A DNA stretch of 64,000 nt from Berberis thunbergii (taxonomy: Eukaryota; Streptophyta; Magnoliopsida; Ranunculales; Berberidaceae). The notes beneath the pieces are model-generated. The model ran no database searches. It was not told the DNA's origin and saw nothing but the letters and a program-made list of their open reading frames with translations. Every line of letters starts with the position of its first letter. The stretch's first letter is position 1. Below, piece by piece: positions 35,870 through 47,310 of this stretch. The position numbers were made by a program, and so were the translations under genes. The stretch spans positions 1 to 64,000 of the forward strand of contig QNQO01007579.1 of assembly GCA_003290165.1 (NCBI GenBank), read 5' to 3'.

Positions 35870-36312
35870 TACCCTTCTGTATTTGTCCTTGGATCTTCGA
35901 TCACTGCCCCTGTCTCATTTCCGTCGTTCACCCTCCTCTCTAGCTTGTTGAGCTTCCTGCAAAAGTACCACATCCGCCAGTTTGAAATCTTCAATTTAGT
36001 TCAAAGCATAAACATACACGAGACAACTTTCAGCTAAGGTCCAAATCGAAAGCATTCAAGTACAATAATCACCTCTTCTTCTCGAGTTTGTCTCTTTTTT
36101 TCTGCTTCCTCAAAAGCTTCTTTTTCAGCCTGACAGTTTGAAAATAATAGACATGTTATTGAGACAATGGTAATAGTACAAATTGAACCTTAGGCTACTA
36201 AAGATAAATGACCCACTTCCTTGTTTTTGTCCCATATTTCCTGTACAACTTGTTTTGCATACTTGGGGTCATCACAGATCAAAATGTTGTCAATAACTGA
36301 ACCAGCTTTCAC
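35870..36312 (-). pseudogene. CRT3: calreticulin 3-type C-terminal fragment
   Basis: Three consecutive exons encode the end of a calreticulin, an endoplasmic-reticulum calcium-binding chaperone. 36312-36217 reads [20 protein letters not shown], then QEIWDKNKE. 36129-36073 reads AEKEAFEEAEKKRQTREEE. 35956 to about 35870 reads EAQQAREEGERRK, then a TGA stop, then DRGSDRRSKDKYRR. The basic rather than acidic tail points to the CRT3 type. Splice sites are canonical. The stop and the loss of the retention signal show the copy is not a full gene. Confidence 0.9.
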
Positions 36313-37036
36313 CTGCACAAGGATATAAGCAGATTAAACTACATTCAAACTAAAGAGATACTCTCTCAAATCACAGGAATAGGTCTGCTCGAGAACAAAG
36401 CATTTAAAATACATGCAACTTCATCATTTCAATAGGACAATAGCAGGTATTGTATTTACTCAGAAAGTTGGCAAAATTGAAATATTTGCTCCATCACTGT
36501 ATGCAAAGAGCTTGAAAAATTATCTTCATTGTGTAATTGTTGATTTTCACAACCTAGAAGACAACAACAAAATATTTAGATTGAACTCTTAATCAAGTGG
36601 GTTCCAAAAAATTTCATGTGAACATAACAGGCACCAAATTCCAAATATAGCATTATAGTTATATAAGAATTAGCATACATCATCATCATCATCATCAAGT
36701 ATTGAACAAGCATAACTATTATGACAAGGCAGTTTGCATATGATGGAAAAGACATCTTAACTAACTAAGCATATGATGGAATGTTGAGATCCTAAAGATT
36801 TTTAAGGCATTGGAATGCGTCATTAAAATGCTTGATTCTCTCAAAACAAAATTAACTCGTTAAAATGTTTCAACTTCTTAAAAATAATTCCTTTTTATTC
36901 TTGAGCATGCAGTGCAACAATTTTGTGCAAAACCAGACTGGAAAGCTTAGATCTAAAGCTGATTGCCAAAAAAAAAACTATGCATCAAAAGGGTAAATCA
37001 GTAGTGTAACATAAAACCATTCAAATATCTGTTTAC

Positions 37037-37111
37037 CTTAATTTGTTTTGCTTCACCTCCCTTCGCTTTCTTTAGGCTAATAACTATCTTAAACCAGTCC
37101 CCAAAGCCCAT
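37037..37111 (-). pseudogene. IQ-DOMAIN (IQD) protein first exon
   Basis: A 75-bp exon begins with ATG at 37111 and ends before a GTAAAC donor. It reads MGFGDWFKIVISLKKAKGGE, then AKQIK, which matches the conserved N-terminus of plant IQD calmodulin-binding proteins. No IQ motif or later exon is present. It would supply a start codon to any transcript entering from the right side of element A. Confidence 0.7.
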
Positions 37112-37363
37112 ATCTGTGAATCACGATGTTAGATAACTTTACAGAAGTGTCAATTCTATGGTACTTGGAAAATAAATTTCAAATTTATCACAAATGTGTC
37201 AGCTGTGACCATCAAATTGTTCAAACACCATACCTTTCATGTGTTTGTGAACTTCAAAGAGACAAATGGATCTTCCTAAATGGTACATGCATTTTCCTAA
37301 GATCAATAAAAAACGACTGAAAAAAGAAAGGGAATGCAATTTGTAAGAGATTTACCAATTGAA

Positions 37364-38020
37364 ACCAGAGCTCGTAAGGGAACTACCATAATTTGTTCAC
37401 ATTAATCACATTTCTATTATTCTATTTTATTAAGGATACACTTCGAAGTTTATGTGATCAAATCATTTCTAGACCCATTTCATGAAACATCTTCCTAATG
37501 TCATTCTCGATTCTTCTTATTCAAAACCAACTTCAACATCAAATCATTTCTATCGAGTTTCCCAAATCAAGATTTGGCAAAGTGATTCAGAGAAGTTCCA
37601 TACTTCAGTGATTATCAAAATAGAGTCTATAGATCAGAAAAAACATATACCAATGCTACAATGAAGATTATAGACACAAACAGATATTGAGTGCACAGGT
37701 AAGAAAGCTCCTAAGGGAACTACTGTAATTTGTTCCTATTAATCTTATTTCTATTCAGTTATCCTATTTCATTCAGACTGACTTGTCCTCGGCCATTTCA
37801 TCAAACGACCTTCTAATATTATTCTTGATTCTTATCTAAAACCAACTTCAATATCGAATCAACATCCATCAAAATTCCCAAATCAAGATTGAAATAGCAA
37901 CATGATTCAAAGCAGCTACATACTTCATTGACTTCAACTTCCTTCAGAACTGAGTCCATTAGATCAAAAGAAATACATACCAATGTCACAGTGAATATCA
38001 CATACACACACAGACATTGA
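37364..38020. repeat. diverged direct duplication, spacing about 342 bp
   Basis: The 37364-37680 segment (GCTCGTAAGGGAACTACC onward) is repeated at 37706-38020 (GCTCCTAAGGGAACTACT onward). Matching landmarks include the ATTCTTATTCAAAACCAACTTC / ATTCTTATCTAAAACCAACTTC stretches and a CCAATG(C/T)(T/C)ACA stretch near the ends. It appears to be duplicated intron or promoter sequence between the SCPL51 and IQD exons. The divergence shows it is not recent. Confidence 0.7.
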
Positions 38021-38228
38021 TTGCTTGCATAGACAATTGACTTCATCTAAACTATTTTTCAATACCCAGATCTCTATTTTCAAAAAACCCATCTCAAATC
38101 CAACAAATATAAGCATGGGTACACTTGAAATACAAATAAACACCACAAAATATAACAAATCAACACAAACACACCCACCATGAAGGGGAAACAAAAAAGT
38201 AGAGAATCAGTAAATTGAATGCACTTAC

Positions 38229-38375
38229 CACAAACAAGAGATCAGTTTTTTGCAACCAAGTTGAATTTCTGGCCTTCAAATCCGTATCCAATGGACCAAT
38301 TTCTTCAAAGTTTCCAATCCCAACTCCTGAAGCACCCAACTTAGTAGAATCAGTAAACCCCAAACCTCCAAAACC
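38229..38375 (-). pseudogene. SCPL51: serine carboxypeptidase-like (SCPL51-type) exon
   Basis: An exon between a CTAG acceptor and a GTAAGTG donor reads GASGVGIGNFEEIGPLDTDL, then KARNSTWLQKTDLLFV. This is the region after the oxyanion-hole glycines in SCPL51-type serine carboxypeptidases. The segment just before it, where WLQGGPG is expected, reads GFTDSTKL. The frame is open, but the catalytic Ser, Asp and His exons are absent. Confidence 0.85.
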
Positions 38376-38479
38376 CTAGATCAGAAGATAAAACACATCA
38401 AAAATTTAACAAAATCATCAAATACAAACACTATGCTCTTGTGCATAGAAATCAGACGAGGCGAGGTGACGGCGGCACT

Positions 38480-38659
38480 ATAGCCGTAGTTTTAGCCGTG
38501 GCAAACACACCAACGGTTTAAAACCGTGGCCAAGCCTTTTTTTAGCCACGGTTTTAAGCCGTTGGGCACTATAGCCACGGTTTTTAGCCGTGGCAAACAC
38601 ACCAACGGTTTAAAACCGTGACCAAGCCTGTGTAGCTAATCAGGCCTTTTGGTGTAGTG
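38480..38659. repeat. right subterminal palindrome array of element A
   Basis: It contains ACCAACGGTTTAAAACCGTG twice and GCCACGGTTTTTAGCCGTGGC-type palindromes. It ends TGTAGCTAATCAGGCCTTTT then GGTGTAGTG. The last 35 bp are the same as in element C. Confidence 0.88.
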
Positions 38660-38662
38660 TGC

Positions 38663-39630
38663 GTGGATAACGTTGTGCTCACCCCAAGGACAAAGAGGCC
38701 CGGCCTTGGGAACTCCCTCCGCAGAGGGGCGCATGATTTGGACGTACTATATCGCCTCTCCGTCCCACCGTCAGTGGACCGGATAATGAATGAGGCCCTT
38801 CTAAGGAAATTTACTCCCCTAAAGCTCAACTCCTACGACGGAACCATCGATCATTTCAATCATCTATGCTATTAGCAGCACGTAATGGCCTTCAAAGAAG
38901 AATCCGAGTCCGACATGTGCAAAACCATTCCCACCAGTCTAAAAAGCTTTGTGCTGATAGGGTTCCACACCTTCCACTAAAGTCAATCGACTCCTTTAAA
39001 ACACTGGCGAAGGAATTTCTGACACGTTTCGTCAAAAGCCAGTGTTTCATAAAAGGCTCGCACTAAATACTCTCTCTGAGGTTCAGTGAGACGCTCCGAG
39101 AGTATGTCTCGCGCTTTAACAATGAGCTAACCCTCATCGACGGGTGCAGTGACGATACAACAATGATGGCCTTCACTGTTGGCCTCAGAGAGGGAAAGCT
39201 TTTCGAGGACCTCACCTTGGAACCCCATCTGGACATGGCGGAGCTCCTCAAGAACATCCACAGACACATCACCATGGAGGAGTCAAGTAACACTAAAATG
39301 GAAACCAGAGGCGACGGGAAGCCCTCATCTCTTATGGATTGGAAGGAAGGAAAGAAACGCACGAACGAGGAATGGAGCAAAAGGAAGTGCAACGACAACA
39401 GGCTGGACCCTAGTCAGCCCAGGCCGGAAAAGTCATCCAACTACGTTGGATCTAGAATTGTGACACCCCTAAACGCTAGCCTGTCAAACATACTTAACTC
39501 CATGATAAAGTTGGGAGTAACTGAAGTAGCCCCAAAAGACACGCAGAGACCCCTCCAAGTGCGACAACGACAAATACTGCGCGTACCACAAGGAGGGCGA
39601 CCACAAGACCAACGAGCAAGAGTTTGAGGT
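38663..39630 (+). pseudogene. gag continuation of the plus-strand Tat-type element
   Basis: Directly after element A the gag protein resumes. It reads RIMNEALLRKFTPLKLNSYD, then a stop, HVMAFKEESESDMCK, then ETLREYVSRFNNELTLIDG and FTVGLREGKLFEDLTLEPHL. This is the retrotransposon gag core also seen at 11314-10988. Basic residues follow (KKRTNEEWSKRK). Several stops and frameshifts occur. Joined to 24336-24668 it shows that element A entered an existing gag gene. Confidence 0.85.
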
Positions 39631-39929
39631 ATGAAGTTGAGTACTGGATCCGCAAAGGCATGCTGAAAGAATTCTCAAAATCCGATAAGCAGTCAGAACA
39701 GACCAGGGACAACGGGAGTCAGTTAAAGAAATATAAGAGACTCCAAGGATAATCTACGTCCTTCATGGAGTCAGACCAAATGAAGACCAGTTGTATAGGT
39801 TTGCAAGCAGTCTCTGTTGGATATGCAGACACAACCTGCGGATGAGGACAGGTGTGCTTGTTATTCAAGAATTCAGAACCCCATTCCCACTTTGACTTTC
39901 ACGGACAAGGACCTTGATGGAGTTCGAGC

Positions 39930-40540
39930 GCCACACAACGACGCCTTGGTTATCTCTGTTTCCATCGCAAAGTGGGAAGTGAACAGATCTTTAGTAACAC
40001 AGGAAGCTCGCTCAACGTTCTATTCTACAATGCTTTCCATAGCATGGACCTCATGGAGGAAAACCTAATCCCTTTATAGCACCCGCTAATCGGGTTCAGC
40101 GGGGAGAAATGCTTCCCCATTGGAAAGATAAGGTTAGCTACGGTGGTCGGAGAACCGCAGCTGAGGAAGGTCCTATTTCTGGACTTCATGGTGGTAGACG
40201 TGCCATCGTCCTACAACCTTATCCTGGGAAGGCCATGGCTCCACCAAAAAAAGGCAATGGTCTCCACCCTTTACTAGTATGTTAAGTATACGTGGGGACC
40301 AACCTGCGGCACGAGGCTGCCACTACGCAACACTGAAACAGATAGAGTGCTCCCAGATTCAACTACAGCTTGCAGAGCAACCCGGATCAGTGCCAGGCTA
40401 GATAACGGCAGAGACATCACTTTCAAGCGGTACGGGAGCAACAAGCTATTCTGCTCAGTGAGGCGAGAAGACCGCGGTTGGCAGGAACGCATCCCCTCGA
40501 CGCTTCGACGGCGTGGGGATCTACCCTTTCCAAGGTTTAC
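39930..40540 (+). pseudogene. protease region of the plus-strand Tat-type element
   Basis: Through frame changes it reads ALVISVSIAKWEVNRS, then NTGSSLNVLFYNAFHSMDLM and FMVVDVPSSYNLILGRPWL. It corresponds to the retropepsin-like domain of the minus-strand sister. The catalytic triplet reads Asn-Thr-Gly instead of Asp-Thr-Gly, and frames are broken, so it is inactive. RT, RNase H and integrase do not follow, so pol has been deleted. Confidence 0.75.
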
Positions 40541-40549
40541 TCTTTAGTA

Positions 40550-41260
40550 ACATATGTGGCGCCTCAGCAATCCGCTAAAGGGTTCGCAAGAGCAACCCAA
40601 ATTCACTTCACAGCCAAGATCAATGTCTCTCCATCAACAGTTAGTTTGCTTTAAGTTGTTTATTTCCCTTTCCATAGTCAATATTGAGTTTTAGTTCTTA
40701 AGAGACTTATGCGATTTTCAATCATTTAAGAAATAAAAGAAGAATTACAGAAACAAACTCTACTGATTATTAGAAAGATGTAACAACAACACCTTGAGGC
40801 AGATACAAAAGACTACATACTACAAAGCCCTGAGGCGGATATAAAAGACTACATATTGCGAACAATCCACAACCGGTAGCAAAAATATGAGAACGGAAGT
40901 CGCTCGACCCCTTGGACTTTAAGTATGTTTTGATGCTATTAAGTAAGTGACAAAGTATGCTTGAGGATGGCCACAAGCAGCAACGCAATCACGGTTTCAC
41001 AGCACTATCAAGGGAGACCATTTTTCCCATATGCGATATTTGGTGTGACCGAGAGATACCACACTTGGAAACATCACACTTCAATCAGCCATTGGTCATC
41101 AGTGGGATCCGAGCACACGAAAACACAAGTGGTATGGTATAACACCAATGCATCTCCCTTGGTAGAAAATTTGTACCACTTATTCATGGTATGAGAAAAA
41201 ATTGCGAGACCTCAACAGATCAACTACATGCTCACCCATATCAGCTAACCACGCATAACA
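40550..41260. other. non-coding remainder before CACTA element B
   Basis: It holds a two-copy repeat of about 37 bp (GGCAGATACAAAAGACTACA near 40797 and GGCGGATATAAAAGACTACA near 40834). The rest shows no recognised gene. It may be the 3' untranslated part of the plus-strand Tat element. Confidence 0.4.
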
Positions 41261-41990
41261 CACTACACCAAAAACCCCCATTAGCAACGGTTCTAGACCG
41301 TGGGCGTAAGCCATTGCCACGGTTAAGAGCCGTGGACTACAGGGGCGTCGCAAAATCATTTGTAACGGCTATAAACCGTTGCTAAACATTGTAGCAACGG
41401 TTTTATGGTTGGATGGGGGGCGTTATTTTCAGAAATTAGCAACGGTTATAAACCGTTGCAATAAAAATAGCAACGGTTCTTAGCCGTGGCAAAATTAGCT
41501 ACGGTTTTAAGCCGTTACAAAGTGTAGATATTAGCAACGGTTATAAACCGTAGCTAACAAGATAGCAACGGTTTATAGCCGTTGCAAAATTAGCTACGGT
41601 TTTAAGCCGTGACAAAGTTCATATATTAGCAACGGTTTTAAACCGTGTCTAATATTTGCAACGGTTTTTAGCCGTGGCTAACCGTGGCTAAATAGTGTGA
41701 ATTAAACCGTGGCAAATGGGCTAGCAACGGTTTTGGGCCGTGGCTAACCATGGCCACGGTTTGTAGCCGTAGCAAATGAGAAATAATGCCCACGGTTTGT
41801 AGCCATGGCAAGATGGAACCACGGTTTTAAGCCGTTGGCAATTAAAACAAAATTCAAAAAAAAAAAGAAATCTGTTTTGTTGCAACGGTTTTAAACCGTC
41901 GCAAGTTAATATAATCGAAAAAAAAATTTATATTTTATTTTTTGCTGCTGCAGCAAAATCACAGCCGTGGCACCTACAAAATCAGTCCTT
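41261..41990. repeat. left subterminal palindrome array of element B
   Basis: It is packed with GCAACGGTTATAAACCGTTGC and related palindromes, including GCAACGGTTTTAAACCGTCGC near 41882. It ends with the GCTGCTGCAGCAAAATCACA module shared with element A. Confidence 0.9.
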
Positions 41991-42289
41991 ACACATAGTC
42001 CACACAAATGAGACAAAAGAATCATAAATTGGATGAACTAATTCAGCCTGAATTAAACAAATTAATTATCAATAATAATTCAACATATTACAAGCAATTG
42101 GTCATCGTGATTGCTCCAAACATCTCCAACATGATCACTTAATCAAATACATAATTATTCCTAATACAACTGGGTGATGTCCCTTTCAAAACACCTCCAT
42201 GTTAGGCCAATAAATGGATAAGAACTAAAACACAATGCAGATCTGCAGAAGCTGAAGGAGTGATATACACAACAAAAGTATGTAGAAAC

Positions 42290-42973
42290 CTTTGCCAATT
42301 GCTGAGTCTGGATGATATTTATGCACATCTGAAACACAGGTTCTGCAAACTGAGCAAACCCAGAACCTAATGCCTGAAACAGATAGAACAAGAGTATAAA
42401 AACTCTATTGTTTCATTCGGTCTAGAAGAGACTTCCAAAAGTTTTAAAAAAAATAAGTCGTGTAGAACTATAAGTTAAAAGTATTAGTTCGACATGAGCC
42501 TGACAGCTGTTTAATAAAATATAAATTTTTTAAATGACTCAGGCAAAGGAAAAGATACCTGTGCTATAGATGTAAAACACTCGAGCAAGGGAAAAAGATC
42601 TCTGTCGGCATTCGAAAGCTGCTGCCACTTTGCAATCACTGGAGGCATTAAAATCTCAAGATATCTTGGCTGTAATTCATCATCATAAAGAACAAGTTAA
42701 CTTACTATTTTTGTTCAATACTGGCAGCCAACAAGATGAAACACATTACATGATACCTGAAGGTTTCGTTAGCATCATTTATATACAATCCGAAGGTTTC
42801 GTTTCTAAAGGAGTTTAGACAAAAAGGGATTAGCAAGTGTCAAATATTTGACATAATAGCCAAAATGTAAAGTGAAAGAGCACTTATATAAAACAAACCT
42901 GATATTGCCCAAAAGCACACAAGAGATGCTGCAAAATGACTTCCAACCGTGGAGCCAACTCCTTGGCAGCTTC
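42290..42973 (-). pseudogene. TRN1: transportin-1 (importin beta-2) fragment
   Basis: Three consecutive exons, all phase 0 with canonical splice sites and no stop, encode HEAT-repeat helices of transportin, the nuclear import receptor for PY-type signals. 42973-42899 reads EAAKELAPRLEVILQHLLCA. 42669-42559 reads [20 protein letters not shown], then [14 protein letters not shown]. 42373-42290 reads [20 protein letters not shown]. About 90 of roughly 890 residues are present. The open frames suggest recent capture, but neither end of the gene is here. Confidence 0.92.
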
Positions 42974-43218
42974 CTGGCATTTATAAATTTAAAATTGAGA
43001 ACTTGTCGACAAAAAGTTTGAAAACCATTTTGAAAACTAAGAACTTGTCGACAAAACATGCAATTAGAAACCATTTTGAAAATAACTACGCAAGTGATCA
43101 TCATCCTATTGTCAGATGAAGATTAAAATCCAATCCAACCAATAATATCTAGCATGAAACATATAAAAATTAAATCAGCAAAAAAAATCATTTCCTGGTT
43201 GGACATCAAAATCCAGGG

Positions 43219-43790
43219 CATGTCCTTTTTTTTTTTTTTTTGAAAGCCAAGGCAAAAACTAAAAACAATGAAAATACAAAACTTAAAGCAATCAACTTAA
43301 ATCAACTCACAGTCAGTCTCTCAACCATAGAGCACGCAGCACACGCGCGTTTCTGCGACAAATCAAGTTACACCGGACTGCCCAGATCAACCGGCATACA
43401 CACGCTCCAACCGCATGTCGCCACATCTCAGCATGTCAATGCTGCGACAGACAGCAGCAATGCGTCCCAGTAGCAGCAAACCCAGCAGCAACAGCAAAGC
43501 AGGGCAGCAGCAGCAGTAACGCGCCAAAGCGTAGCAGCAGCAGCAGCATCCACGCCGTGCAGCAACAGCAGCATCAGCAACAGCAACAGAGCGCAGCAAC
43601 AACAAGTACGCCAGTCCGCCCCCGCATGAAACAGCAGTAGAAAAAAATTACAGATGCACTCTGTTTTGCGACAGAGTGCTCTGCCTACACAGCAGCAGCA
43701 ACATCCCCTGCATGCAGCAGTTTTGCTCGCAGCGTATTGCCATATCCCGGACTGCCAAAGCTGTCAGATCCCCAATCCCTCGCAGCCACA
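43219..43790. repeat. poly-T followed by CAG-rich microsatellite island
   Basis: A T run at about 43224-43241 is followed by a GC-rich stretch. From about 43440 to 43720 it is dominated by CAG/CAA triplets, such as GCAGCAGCAGCAGTAACG, and later includes ACTCTGTTTTGCGACAGAGT, itself a small inverted repeat. No gene family is recognised. Confidence 0.6.
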
Positions 43791-44097
43791 AAGCCAATAC
43801 AGGTATTTACTCGTCCCCGTGGCGAATGTAAGCCAGAAAATCTGTGTGTGCTTCTTGTTTTACTTCATTACATTCAACTGTGTGCATCCAAAGATGAAAA
43901 AACTCAAACTACATAATGAAACTTATAACATGACTTGAAGAAAACATGGGCGAGGATAATCAAGATAAGATGGGAAGAAAAAATCTGTACAAACTGATCA
44001 TATATAGCTTCCTTAACCAGGAGCCCAGGTGTTCTTTCTCGTTTTATGCTCTTTCTGATAAATCTTTACCCTTTTCGATAGAAGATAAAATAAAAAG

Positions 44098-44298
44098 GAG
44101 GAATTCTAAATGTCAAGGAAACAGGCTAGGAAATGGGCGAGGGAAGCGACGTGGCGGGGTGGAGACCGTCCACTCCACTCGAGATGCGTGCCATCATTTT
44201 TGGTGCGCGCATCCCGAGCGGAGTGGACGGTCTCCACCCCGCCACGTCGCTTTCCTCGCCCATTTCCTCATCTGTTTCCTCGACATTTAGAACTGCTC
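44098..44298. mobile_element. foldback MITE, Mutator-like, copy 2, 201 bp
   Basis: An exact 9-bp target duplication AATAAAAAG flanks it (44089-44097 and 44299-44307). The left end GAGGAATTCTAAATGTCAAG and the reverse complement of the right end GAGCAGTTCTAAATGTCGAG form terminal repeats that extend into a hairpin covering nearly the whole element. The loop includes CATCATTTTTGGTGCG. A 9-bp duplication is typical of Mutator-like elements. It lies inside CACTA element B. Confidence 0.92.
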
Positions 44299-44309
44299 AA
44301 TAAAAAGAT

Positions 44310-46320
44310 AGCCAAAACCATGGTAGTGACTTAAAATAGGGAGAAAAAAGTCGTAAAAAATTTTAGACATCTTCAATATGTAAGAGTTCGAAAAGAAGAT
44401 AATAGCACTTGGACCAATGCACGCCTACATAACATCACCCAAAATTCCAACTTATTTAGGGTGTGAGAATAATTCAGGAAATGAACAGAACAGGTGACAG
44501 TGAAGAAAAATACAAAATCATCTGCAGAAGTCTTTCAATCACTAGCAATCAATAACTTGCTAATAGTGTAAAAACATCCGAAGTTGTAAACACTAGTGGT
44601 ATTTTGTTAATGTGAAACGAACAAAATAAAGGGCAATTTGTGCGCGGTAACTTAAAAGTTGTGGAATTGAATTTTTCGATTCACAAAACCTACAAATATT
44701 TACATTGGTCTCAACAGATGGAAGTATGTTCATACCTGTCACCTGCTCCTCGTATAGAGCCAAGCAAAGCTACGCACCTTCACAAGTACTTGCCACAATT
44801 ACCTACAATTGTCAACCAAGCAAAGTTAGCTTTTATAGCTTGACAAGAAGCTCAAACCAATCATGCATTCGAAGAAAAACAAATGCTGGAAAAAATTCAA
44901 TTCATTCCAACATTTTAAGTTGAAATTTATGTAAAATGGACAGCTGCAATCGGCTACATTCTTCATTTTCGTACAATTGTTTGATAGGCAAAAAAGGTTA
45001 AAATGAGCTGATTTTTTGTAAAGATGATCTCCACCTTAAAAAATCGTAATTCTACTCAATGTGGGAATGTGTATCAAAAAGTGTGACAAACTAACATGCC
45101 CTATTTAAAAAAGTTCATGACAGGCAAGTTTGAATATTAAGTTTATCTTTATCATCAGTAATTTATATATACATCACAATAAACAAATCTTTATGCGTAG
45201 TCTATGCATTTGTAATATCACCCTGCACTTGAATAACACCTTCAATGGATAAATAAAATTGCAAGTTGCAACTAGTAACCAGCCTAATGATTCATCAGTC
45301 AAACATCAAATTACTCCTTGCAACTTGCAAATAAAATTGCAAGTTCAAAATGCAAATTGCAATAACAAACTCTAAATGCCAATGACTATCCTACCAACTT
45401 GCAAAGATCCAACACATCACGCCAGCCTGGCATCCAATTTTTCCTGTATACAAGCACATGATAAAGTCATAGAGTTTAAACTACAACAAAATACGAGAGA
45501 CAATGTAAATGTAACTAAAATTGAATCATCTACTAGTAATTCCATTACAGGTGTGCAATCATTACAAGTCATGAATACATAGAAAATGTAGGTGGTGAAA
45601 TGCTTAAAGTTTACGGTAAAGAAACATACTTATACAGAGCGATGAAATATTTTGTTACGGTAATAAAGTAAAATAGACGAAGTTCAGCTTTGGACTAATG
45701 CTTAGATATTGTATAAACTCATTACTTATCACAATTTAGTAGTAATCGTTTTTTATACAATTGTGATTCAGTTTATACTAAATTGTAGTAATGCAAGTCT
45801 TACTAAAAATTGATAAACTCTTACTAAAAATTGATAAACTCTTACTCGTTACATAATGCGAGTCTTACTAAGACTCGATTTTTAAATCACAATTGTATAA
45901 ACCCATTACTTAGATATTGTATAAACTCATTACTAAGACTTGCACACTCCATTACTACTAAGAGTCGCACAATGGAGTGTGGGTATAAAAAAAAATTACA
46001 ATTTAGACTGATAAAAATCTTAAGCACATCAAGCTAAATTAGATAATAACGTGGATCTTAACATGATAACAAACCTTAAGAGTTAACTGACTTTCATTAT
46101 AATAAAATCAAGCTAATCACATTAACTCGTATTAATAATCCTACTATTAAAAATCAAGCATATTTTTGAAGAAGGTAAATGATGCTAATCGGTTCAGGAA
46201 ATATATACCTAGTTCATGGGAATAGTATGCTTCAATCAAACATAAAAGGTTCACTAAATATAAACTTATTTGACAATAAATTACATATGGTTTGATTGAA
46301 AAGAAACGAGTAGGTCAGGT
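44310..46320. other. AT-rich non-coding part of element B
   Basis: No recognised exon. Around 45240-45370 are repeats of TTGCAAGTT/AACTTGCAA. Around 45700-45970 direct and inverted copies of ATTGTATAAACTCATTACT and TTACTAAAAATTGATAAACTC make a complex AT-rich repeat that may be another small foldback element. Confidence 0.45.
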
Positions 46321-46324
46321 TCAC

Positions 46325-46622
46325 CTATGGTAAGCATGGATTGTTCTCCTTTAAACGCAGCAATAGTGTGTTCAACACATCCAGATTCATTTAAGGTGTC
46401 AGCGTGAAGGTTAACCTGTAGAAAGATATCATTAAGGCTTGATAGTATAGAGCATGCAGGAAGAGTAAAGTGGCTTTCATGTACCTGAATGTCATATTCT
46501 CTTGCAACAGTCAAACAATTCTCTATTGCAGCAGGAGTAGATCCCCAGTCCTCATGCAACTTCAAGCCCATAGCTCCTGCTTTGATTATTTCATGTAACC
46601 CGTCTGGCTAGGAAGTGCTCCC
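46325..46622 (-). pseudogene. urease fragment, downstream exons
   Basis: Two exons of plant urease, the nickel enzyme that hydrolyses urea. 46622-46485 reads [20 protein letters not shown], then [20 protein letters not shown]. 46415-46325 reads [20 protein letters not shown]. The intron (46484-46416) has GTAC/CAG borders. In the first exon the codon before PDGLHE is a TAG stop where urease has lysine. In the second a one-base deletion after AFKG changes the frame. The upstream exon lies at 59890-60029, beyond the inserted element C. The region contributes active-site residues in intact urease, but this copy is dead. Confidence 0.92.
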
Positions 46623-46716
46623 CTATGTGCAAGGCAGCAACCAAATAATGAAACATATAATGGGCTACACAACAACAACTCATAATGTAATGAGTAGACG
46701 TGTCCCCGTATTATTA

Positions 46717-47310
46717 CACTACACCAAAAACCCCCATTAGCAACGGTTCTATACCGTGGGCGTAAGCCATTGCCACGGCTAAGAGCCGTGGACTACAGGG
46801 GCGTCGCAAAATCCTTTGTAACGGCTATAAACCGTTGCTAAACATTGTAGCAACGGTTTTATGTTTGAATGGGGGGCGTTATTTTTAGAAATTAGCAACG
46901 GTTATAAACCGTTGCAATAAAAATAGCAACGGTTCTAAGCCGTGGCAACATTAGAAACGGTTTCTGGCCGTTACAAAGTGTAGATATAAGCAACGGTTAT
47001 AAACCGTGTCTAACAAGATAGCAACGGTTCATAGCCGTGGCAAAATTAGCCACGGTTTGAAGCCGTGACAAAGTGCATATATTAGCAACGGTTTTAAACC
47101 GTGTCTAAGAGTAGCAACGGTTTTTAGCCGTGGCTAACCATGGCAACGGTTACAAACCGTGGCTAAATAGTGTAAATTAAACCGTGGCAAACGTGCTAGC
47201 AACGGTTTTAGGCCGTGGCTAACCCTAGCCACGGTTAGAAGCCGTGGCAAGGTAGCCACGGTTTTTAGCGGTTGCAACAGTTAGCCACGGTTTAAAACCG
47301 TGGCAAAAAA
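46717..47310. repeat. left subterminal palindrome array of element C
   Basis: The first 150 bp nearly match element B. Palindromes such as GCAACGGTTATAAACCGTTGC and GCCACGGTTTAAAACCGTGGC continue to 47306 and are followed by A and T runs. The GCTGCTGCAGCAAAATC module of A and B is missing here. Confidence 0.9.

Larger units (their letters stand above)
24669..38659. mobile_element. CACTA element A, 13,991 bp, carrying captured gene fragments
   Basis: The left end is CACTACACCAAAAACCC and the right end is the reverse complement of CACTACACCAAAAGG, so the terminal inverted repeat is 13 bp (CACTACACCAAAA). The 3-bp target duplication TGC stands at 24666-24668 and 38660-38662. Both ends carry palindromic subterminal repeats. 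Inside, all on the minus strand, are fragments of SCPL51, IQD, CRT3, HOS15, ABCB, SULTR4, ORC6 and LOL, plus unassigned exon candidates. I see no transposase, so it must depend on one from elsewhere. It is inserted in the gag gene of the plus-strand Tat element. Confidence 0.93.
23624..41260 (+). mobile_element. plus-strand Tat-type gypsy element, split by CACTA insertions
   Basis: LTR, primer-binding site and gag start are on the left. CACTA element A then interrupts gag, which resumes at 38660 and is followed by protease at about 39940-40275. After that pol is missing, and about 1 kb of non-coding sequence leads to the start of CACTA element B at 41261. Any remaining part, including the 3' LTR, would lie beyond B, outside the window. 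The repeat at 40790-40865 may be its 3' untranslated sequence. Confidence 0.75.

Noticed and set aside
42290..42973. Host transportin gene rather than a fragment
   Set aside because: Only three consecutive exons are found within more than 5 kb; neither start nor end exons are visible and the segment lies inside element B.
43387..43605. Cysteine/leucine/alanine-rich protein on the minus strand
   Set aside because: It is the translation of a CAG/CTG microsatellite.
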